Translations under genes and position numbers: made by a program
Notes under the pieces: generated by a model
Databases searched by the model: none
Told to the model about the DNA's origin: nothing
What the model saw: only the letters and a program-made list of their open reading frames with translations
DNA from: a virus
Strand: one strand, 5' to 3'
IMG/VR virus record: IMGVR_UViG_3300037502_000794
Span: 1 to 34,853 of that record
DNA length: 34,853 nucleotides
In this document: positions 30,836 through 34,853 of the stretch, piece by piece
Layout: each line of letters begins with the position of its first letter
Numbering within the stretch: the stretch's first letter is position 1

Positions 30836-31747
30836 ATGACCACCGACACCGCAGACATCCACAGCACCATCACCGATGCCATCGTATCCGCCATAGAAGC
30901 TGGAGTCGGCGAGTGGCAAATGCCTTGGCACAAGTCTGGCAACGGGCTGCACCGCCCGGTCAACATCGACACCGGCAAGCGTTATCGTGGCGTCAACATC
31001 CTCAGCCTTTGGGCGTCATCGCAGCGCAACGGCTTTACGTCCGGCACTTGGGGCACTTACAAGCAATGGCAAGCGCGCGGCGCTCAGGTTCGCAAGGGCA
31101 TGAAGGGCACGCCCGTCGTGTTCTATAAGACATTTGAAGTTGAGACGCAGACAGACGCAGGAGACGCAGAAACAAGCACGCGCATGGTTGCCCGTGGTAG
31201 CTATGTGTTTAACGCGGATCAAGTTGACGGATACACCGCTCCGCCTGTTGAGGCCACGTCTGATCCCGTGTCATTCATCGACACCGCAGAGGCTTTCATC
31301 CGCGACACTGGTGCGACAATCCGCTTCGGCGGGAACGCTTACTACAGCCCCACGGGCGATTTCGTGAATATGCCCCACCCGCACGAGTTCATCGGCACCG
31401 CCACAAGCACCGCCGGTGAGTGCTACTATTCGACAATCCTGCACGAACTTGCACACTGGACCAGCCCCGCGAAGCGGTGCGATAGGCAACTGGGCAAGCG
31501 TTTCGGCGATGCCGCGTATGCGATGGAAGAGCTTGTGGCAGAGCTTGCAGCCGCGTTCCTCTGCGCTGATCTTGGCATCACTTCATCGCCGCGACCAGAC
31601 CATGCGTCCTACATCCAGTCATGGTTGCGCGTGCTGAAAGCTGACAAGAAAGCAATATTCACCGCCGCGAGCGCAGCATCCAAGGCGTGCGATTATCTCG
31701 ACTCGCTGCAATCCGACACCACAGAAGACGCCGCAGAAGCGGCATAA
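30836..31747 (+). CDS. ardC: ArdC-like antirestriction protein (ssDNA-binding + metallopeptidase)
   Basis: The 303-residue protein has an N-terminal ArdC/DUF1738 ssDNA-binding domain (about 8-130; WQMPWHKSGNGLHRPVNIDT and RGVNILSLWASSQRNGFTSG) and a C-terminal zincin-like domain with HELAH at 203-207. A downstream acidic helix follows (MEELVAELAAAFLCADLGI, about 230-248). ArdC-type proteins protect incoming DNA from restriction and are found on plasmids and phages. It is expressed away from the structural genes under its own promoter, with AGGAG at 30824-30828. Whether proteolysis is part of its role is not known. Confidence 0.9.
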   Translation: MTTDTADIHSTITDAIVSAIEAGVGEWQMPWHKSGNGLHRPVNIDTGKRYRGVNILSLWASSQRNGFTSGTWGTYKQWQARGAQVRKGMKGTPVVFYKTFEVETQTDAGDAETSTRMVARGSYVFNADQVDGYTAPPVEATSDPVSFIDTAEAFIRDTGATIRFGGNAYYSPTGDFVNMPHPHEFIGTATSTAGECYYSTILHELAHWTSPAKRCDRQLGKRFGDAAYAMEELVAELAAAFLCADLGITSSPRPDHASYIQSWLRVLKADKKAIFTAASAASKACDYLDSLQSDTTEDAAEAA

Positions 31748-31772
31748 CCACCACACACACAGGAGACACACC

Positions 31773-31856
31773 ATGCACCACGTCCACGACGCCATCGAGG
31801 CCGCTCTGTTTCTGCTCTTCTGCGTGATCGTCTTCGGCGTGATCTACCCGCTCTGA
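31773..31856 (+). CDS. 27-residue single-span membrane protein
   Basis: This ORF follows the ardC-like gene by 25 bases, with a leader (AGGAGACACACC) almost identical to that gene's own. The peptide is MHHVHDAIEA followed by a hydrophobic span (ALFLLFCVIVFGVIYPL), so it should insert as one helix. The tight fit between the ardC-like stop and the terminator at 31881, and the strong binding site, make it likely to be expressed. Its function is unknown; superinfection exclusion or host membrane interference are guesses. Confidence 0.6.
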   Translation: MHHVHDAIEAALFLLFCVIVFGVIYPL

Positions 31857-31880
31857 CGCACCACCGCACCACACTCGCTG

Positions 31881-31910
31881 AGAGGGGCCGCTGAGGCCCC
31901 TCTTTCATTT
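31881..31910 (+). terminator. Rho-independent terminator of the ardC-like operon
   Basis: A perfect 9-bp stem, AGAGGGGCC with GGCCCCTCT (31881-31889 and 31895-31903), has loop GCTGA and is followed by TTCATTT. It ends the rightward accessory unit. On the other strand there is no U-tract, so the early leftward operon ending at 31960 lacks an obvious strong terminator; a GGCGCT-AGG-AGCGCC hairpin overlaps its last stop codon (31953-31967). Confidence 0.85.
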
Positions 31911-31959
31911 CCGCACCCACCCTAGCGGACCACCCCGACCCCGGCCTGCTCCGGCGCTC

Positions 31960-32556
31960 CTAGCGCCTCTGAGAGGCATCGTATCCCAGCGCCCTCGCTT
32001 CATCCGCCCAGATGTCGCCCGGCTCCACCCTCTTGAGCCTCGCCAGCACCTCGACGTGGTGCTCGAACTCTGCCGCGAACATCGGCTCCACCAGCGCCTT
32101 TCTGGTATCCTCCGCTCCAGTAGCGAAACCGCGCCACCGCGCTTCCCGCAGCGATCCGATCACGCCCCGCTCGATCAATGCCCTTGTGGTCTCCGGCGTA
32201 TTGCTGCTTGGGAATGGCGTCCGATGCTCGGCGTACCACTGCGCCGCCAATTCGGTGACGTTCTCCACCGCATTGCCAATCGCCGCACGATTGCCCGCTA
32301 TGCTTTTCGCCGCCGCTTCGATCTCGCTCTGTATCGGCCAGCTATGCGTCTTCATCCGCGAGAGCAGCGCATCCTCGAATTGTTGCCACCACTCCTCCAG
32401 CCGATCCCTCGGCGCGTATTTCGCCACCGCCCTGACGAGTGCAGCAACCTCCGCTTTCTGCGCCTCCTCGCTGCTTGCAATTGCCCGTGACGGACTCCGC
32501 CTCGACAGTATGCCCATCATCCGCCTCAGCAGATCAGCTTGATGCAGTCCACTCAT
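31960..32556 (-). CDS. 198-residue helical protein downstream of the replication gene
   Basis: I do not recognise this protein. It is helical and charged, with LEEWWQQFEDALLSRMKTHS, IQSEIEAAAKSIAGNRAAIG and a C-terminal VEVLARLKRVEPGDIWADEA. It lies directly after the DUF1376 gene with a 23-base overlap, where lambdoid phages encode helicase loaders, but no P-loop is present. A replication accessory role is therefore only suggested by position. It is the last gene of the leftward early operon. Confidence 0.6.
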   Translation of the reverse strand: MSGLHQADLLRRMMGILSRRSPSRAIASSEEAQKAEVAALVRAVAKYAPRDRLEEWWQQFEDALLSRMKTHSWPIQSEIEAAAKSIAGNRAAIGNAVENVTELAAQWYAEHRTPFPSSNTPETTRALIERGVIGSLREARWRGFATGAEDTRKALVEPMFAAEFEHHVEVLARLKRVEPGDIWADEARALGYDASQRR

Positions 32557-33298
32557 TCCCCAGCTCCCTTGCTATCTTGTCCAGATCCACCACCGGCTTC
32601 TCCAGCCGCACCCGCATCCACGGGATCGGATCCACCACGCCCTCGCGCTGCGCGTCCTCGAATGCCCGGCAGATCGTCATGTCGTCCGTGACCTTGCGCC
32701 ACTTCCCGATCATGCTCCGAGCCGCCCGCTCCGCTACGCCGCACTCGATCATCCACTTGACCCACCGCCCCCACAGGATGCGCGACAAGTCCTCGACCGG
32801 CTCCTCCACCACCTCCTCGACAGCCACCGAAACCGGCTCGACCGCAGCCTCGCTGCCGATCACGTTAGTGATCGGAATATCTAGCTCTATATCTGGTTCT
32901 AGATGGTAGAGCTTTGCTACCGTTTTGCTACTAGGTTTGCTAGGGTCGATTTCGCGTGCTTTCAATGCCTTAGCCTTACCCCCCCTCGAACCGCTCTCTT
33001 TCCGAGCGTGACAGGTCCGCGTTGCCTTGTCGTGTTCGCGCAGCAGTCTCGGCTGTGTGTAGCGCCCTCCTTTGGCGATGAAGAACTCCCCCAGCACGGG
33101 CTTTGCGTGACGCTCGAACTGGTCCTCGGTGATGCGTAGCATTCGCGCGATCCATGCCGGATCAGCCGGGATGGAGCACCCCGGAGTCCGCCAGCAGAGT
33201 CGCAGAAGCCGCATGTAGATCCCGTCCTCCTCGATGGTGAGGTGGGCTGTGTCGGCTTCGTAGTCTGTGACGTAGAGCGGCAGGAACGGCATACTCAT
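32534..33298 (-). CDS. DUF1376/YdaU-type replication protein
   Basis: The 254-residue protein starts with the DUF1376 domain (about 1-90): MSMPFLPLYVTDYEADTAHL, IEEDGIYMRLLRLCW, then DPAWIARMLRITEDQF. Prophage YdaU and related proteins with this N-terminal domain are thought to act like phage O or DnaT proteins in replication start. A lysine- and serine-rich linker and an acidic stretch (VAVEEVVEEPVEDL) lead to a C-terminal helical domain (RWVKWMIECGVAERAARSMI). The DNA of the linker holds clustered dyads and repeats (see 32856-32942). It is joined to the DnaA-like gene by ATGA. Confidence 0.75.
   Translation of the reverse strand: MSMPFLPLYVTDYEADTAHLTIEEDGIYMRLLRLCWRTPGCSIPADPAWIARMLRITEDQFERHAKPVLGEFFIAKGGRYTQPRLLREHDKATRTCHARKESGSRGGKAKALKAREIDPSKPSSKTVAKLYHLEPDIELDIPITNVIGSEAAVEPVSVAVEEVVEEPVEDLSRILWGRWVKWMIECGVAERAARSMIGKWRKVTDDMTICRAFEDAQREGVVDPIPWMRVRLEKPVVDLDKIARELGNEWTASS
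32856..32942. other. Candidate intragenic replication origin
   Basis: Within the DUF1376 gene lie a perfect 8-bp hairpin (CCGATCAC-GTTA-GTGATCGG, 32856-32875) and two interlocking dyads: ATCTAG/CTAGAT at 32879 and 32899, and GCTCTA/TAGAGC at 32884 and 32907. Three TTTGCTA repeats follow at 32913, 32924 and 32936 (11- and 12-bp spacing). The patch is AT-rich in a GC-rich genome. This resembles iterons of an origin inside a replication-initiator gene, as in lambda O. Confidence 0.55.
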
Positions 33299-33516
33299 GG
33301 CTGCTCTGGCAGGTCTGGCCGCACCGACAGGCGATAGGTGTTGCTGTGGTCCCACTGCATGATGCGCGTGATGTCGCCTCTGCCGTGCCCTTCCTTCATG
33401 GCCCGCTTGATGAAGCGTTGCCGCCATAGCGTGACCGCGTACTCCCGCCTGCCTGTCCCTCTGATCCGCAGCCCTGCGTCTGCTTCGATCTGTGCCAGCA
33501 TCTCCTCCAGTGTCAT
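33295..33516 (-). CDS. DnaA domain IV-like small protein
   Basis: The 73-residue protein ends in a helix-turn-helix whose core (RQRFIKRAMKEGHGRGDITR, then IMQWDHSNTYRL) resembles the DnaA C-terminal domain, where the GRDHSTV signature recognises DnaA boxes. DHSNT stands in place of DHSTV. It lies immediately upstream of the DUF1376 gene, so it may bind the phage origin or a host DnaA site. The match is by eye to a short motif. Confidence 0.55.
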   Translation of the reverse strand: MTLEEMLAQIEADAGLRIRGTGRREYAVTLWRQRFIKRAMKEGHGRGDITRIMQWDHSNTYRLSVRPDLPEQP

Positions 33517-33671
33517 CCTCTCAGCTCCTTGTCACGTGCCAGCGCCTTCTCCGCGATGTCCTTCACCGCCTTCTCGTTCGTCCGTTGCGCTATGATCGTC
33601 ATCCACCAGTAAAAAGCCTTGAGCCGTGCTTCCAGCTCCGCGATGTCCCGCTCTTTCAGATCGCTTTCCAT
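33513..33671 (-). CDS. 52-residue coiled-coil-like protein
   Basis: This ORF starts at ATG 33671, overlapping the upstream stop by 16 bases, and stops at 33513 with an ATGA overlap to the DnaA-like gene. The peptide (SDLKERDIAELEARLKAFYW, then DIAEKALARDKELRG) is a charged helix with a Tyr-Trp-Trp patch. It fills a gap of 139 bases between neighbours. Its function is unknown. Confidence 0.6.
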   Translation of the reverse strand: MESDLKERDIAELEARLKAFYWWMTIIAQRTNEKAVKDIAEKALARDKELRG

Positions 33672-33994
33672 AGCCTTATCACCGCTTTCTTTGCGCCGAG
33701 GCGCGTGCTGACCAACCCTAATCCTGCGAGCCTGTGAAGCGCGTGTCGCGCTGTCTCCCTGCCCATGCCTGTAGCGATTGCCACTTGCTCGTATCTCACC
33801 TCTTCCGGGGCGATGGATCGCAGATATTCAAGGCATGTATCGTCTGGCCTCTGCCCCGGCTTGGTGAATATCTTGACCGCGCGCTCCTGTAACTCGACCA
33901 TCTTGCTCATGTCAGGTATCCGGGCGATATGCCCTTCCTTGACTGCCCGAGCCAGCATCAGCCGACCGAGCATCTCCTCCTGCTCTGGTGTCAT
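33656..33994 (-). CDS. Winged-helix DNA-binding protein
   Basis: The 112-residue protein has an N-terminal helical part (TPEQEEMLGRLMLARAVKEG) and a C-terminal winged helix: YEQVAIATGMGRETARHALH for the recognition region and LVSTRLGAKKAVIRLWKAI for the wing. It is similar in layout to MarR/GntR-type domains and probably a regulator or replication accessory. ATG 33994 was chosen, with GGAGG five bases upstream and an ATGA overlap to the preceding gene; ATG 34015 is the longer alternative. Confidence 0.7.
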   Translation of the reverse strand: MTPEQEEMLGRLMLARAVKEGHIARIPDMSKMVELQERAVKIFTKPGQRPDDTCLEYLRSIAPEEVRYEQVAIATGMGRETARHALHRLAGLGLVSTRLGAKKAVIRLWKAI

Positions 33995-34215
33995 ATGTCC
34001 TCCCACGGGTTCCATGCGGTATCGCCGAGGACTTCACCCAGCTTGCGAACCCGGTCTGCCGTTGTGATGAAGGCCGTCTGGTTGAACTCAGGGTCCACAG
34101 CCATCAGTCTGTTCGCCGCTCGCTCCCACAATCGCTGCCATTTGCGAGCCTCATCCTTCCAGAATTGCGCCTGTCGCGCCTGCTCTTGAAGCTGGATGCG
34201 GAGGTCGTCGGTCAT
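33991..34215 (-). CDS. 74-residue coiled-coil hypothetical protein
   Basis: The protein begins with a long charged helix (RIQLQEQARQAQFWKDEARK, WQRLWERAANRLMAVD) and ends with WNPWEDI. ATGA overlaps occur at both ends. No known family was recognised. It may pair with the upstream coiled-coil protein. Confidence 0.65.
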   Translation of the reverse strand: MTDDLRIQLQEQARQAQFWKDEARKWQRLWERAANRLMAVDPEFNQTAFITTADRVRKLGEVLGDTAWNPWEDI

Positions 34216-34541
34216 GGCTGCTCTCCTGTCGGTTCTGCGAAGATGGTGCGCAAACGATCAAGGCTTGCGTTATAATCCGCCAACATCTGGTTAAACATTT
34301 TGTCGCTGGGCGCGGCCTTTTTCCCGCCTCGTTGCAACAAGGAAATTGCTGCGCTGAGTGAAGCCGCAACATCCACTCCTGCCTCCACCGCCCTCTTTAA
34401 ATCACCCCGCAGCCTCTCGATCTCGGCGGCTTGGGCTTCATTTGCCGCAACAAGTTGCTTGATGCGGTCGGCTGTTTCTTCAGCACTCATCATCTTCTCT
34501 GCTTCCATGTCAGCCAGCAGGTAAGCCTCAGTCCAGTTCAT
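34212..34541 (-). CDS. 109-residue coiled-coil hypothetical protein
   Basis: The protein contains a strong coiled coil at about 20-60 (EETADRIKQLVAANEAQAAE, IERLRGDLKRAVEAGVD), then a second helical region (DKMFNQMLADYNASLDRLRT). It starts two bases after the stop of the junction-spanning gene, with GAGGATG in the leader. No family was recognised. Confidence 0.65.
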   Translation of the reverse strand: MNWTEAYLLADMEAEKMMSAEETADRIKQLVAANEAQAAEIERLRGDLKRAVEAGVDVAASLSAAISLLQRGGKKAAPSDKMFNQMLADYNASLDRLRTIFAEPTGEQP

Positions 34542-34543
34542 CT

Positions 34544-34853
34544 TTACACATCCTCTTTGTAGTAGCTAACTACACCATCCACGATCTCGCGGCGGATTAC
34601 GGCGATGCGAGATTCGTTAGCCCCTTTGTCTGCCTCAGCCCTTGATGGATGCCACCAACCATTGAATCCATATTCATAATCATTGGCCCAATGCACCTGT
34701 TTCACAGGCTCGGGCTTGATGCGGAGGATGTAACGGAACTCTTCAAATGGCGATACCCATTCTCCCTTTTTGCGGGTGGGTCTCCATGTTTCGCCATCCC
34801 ACACTTCGATAATCTTCCCATAATGGAAAGCCACCAGCAGCCTGCCCTTTTCA
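34544..34853 (-). CDS. Hypothetical protein, 3' part of junction-spanning gene
   Basis: This is the downstream portion of the gene that starts at 233 in the left copy. Residues include WDGETWRPTRKKGEW and KQVHWANDYEYGFNGWWHPS. The C-terminal half continues to a stop at 34544, giving about 119 residues in all. The repeat mismatch replaces Phe (left copy) by Leu (right copy). It starts the part of the early operon that continues to 31960. Confidence 0.75.
   Translation of the reverse strand, partial: EKGRLLVAFHYGKIIEVWDGETWRPTRKKGEWVSPFEEFRYILRIKPEPVKQVHWANDYEYGFNGWWHPSRAEADKGANESRIAVIRREIVDGVVSYYKEDV
34671..34853. repeat. Terminal direct repeat, right copy
   Basis: This is the second copy of the 183-base terminal overlap, offset by 34,670 from the left copy. 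The G at 34726 gives Leu in the junction gene where the left copy gives Phe. Confidence 0.95.

Noticed and set aside
1-34853. tRNA genes
   Set aside because: No cloverleaf-like segment was recognised by eye in the gaps. A dedicated scan could still find one.

Overview
The window is an essentially complete genome of a small tailed phage with a podovirus-like virion. The first 183 bases recur as the last 183 bases with one mismatch (A at 56, G at 34726), and one gene reads through the junction. The sequence is therefore best read as a circularised unit of 34,670 bp cut at an arbitrary point. The DNA is GC-rich. A lipobox spanin and a GH108 endolysin point to a Gram-negative host; an alphaproteobacterial host is possible but only a guess. 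No integrase, tRNA, CRISPR array, insertion sequence, phage RNA polymerase or DNA polymerase gene was recognised.

Layout. (1) A leftward early operon runs from 2426 down to 1, crosses the junction and continues from 34853 to 31960. It holds 19 tightly overlapping genes, several of them tiny and easily missed: a helix-turn-helix regulator, a Holliday-junction-resolvase-like nuclease, two zinc-binding proteins, a DUF6378 protein, coiled-coil proteins, a DnaA-domain-IV-like protein and a DUF1376/YdaU-type replication protein. That last gene carries a dense cluster of dyads and short repeats that looks like an intragenic replication origin. (2) A rightward recombination operon (2514-4681) encodes a PD-(D/E)XK exonuclease, a probable Erf/Rad52-like annealing protein, an SSB-like protein with a DEIPF tail and an excisionase-like HTH, and ends in a bidirectional terminator. 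(3) A small leftward group (5348-4741) includes a DUF6321 protein. It is divergent from a lone PD-(D/E)XK nuclease gene (5388-5750) whose promoter abuts its start codon. (4) The late leftward operon (30239-5704) has the usual order: small and large terminase, GNAT, portal, scaffold, capsid, tail tube A and B, internal virion proteins, T7-type tail fibre, a seven-bladed propeller protein, tail accessory genes, holin candidates, spanin and endolysin. (5) A rightward accessory unit (30836-31856) encodes an ArdC-like antirestriction protein and a 27-residue membrane protein.

The 596-bp gene-free region at 30240-30835, between the terminase and ardC starts, is full of structured DNA: a GGGACA tandem run, G-runs, two copies of one 15-bp dyad, four tandem 11-bp repeats and a promoter with a dyad over its -35. 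That promoter shares CTTGAC-N7-GTCA with the promoter of the recombination operon, suggesting one regulator for both rightward early units. Replication probably depends on host polymerase recruited by the DUF1376 protein, with recombination genes building concatemers for terminase. This is inference from gene content. All functional calls come from reading motifs, gene order and translated sequence; no database search was possible.
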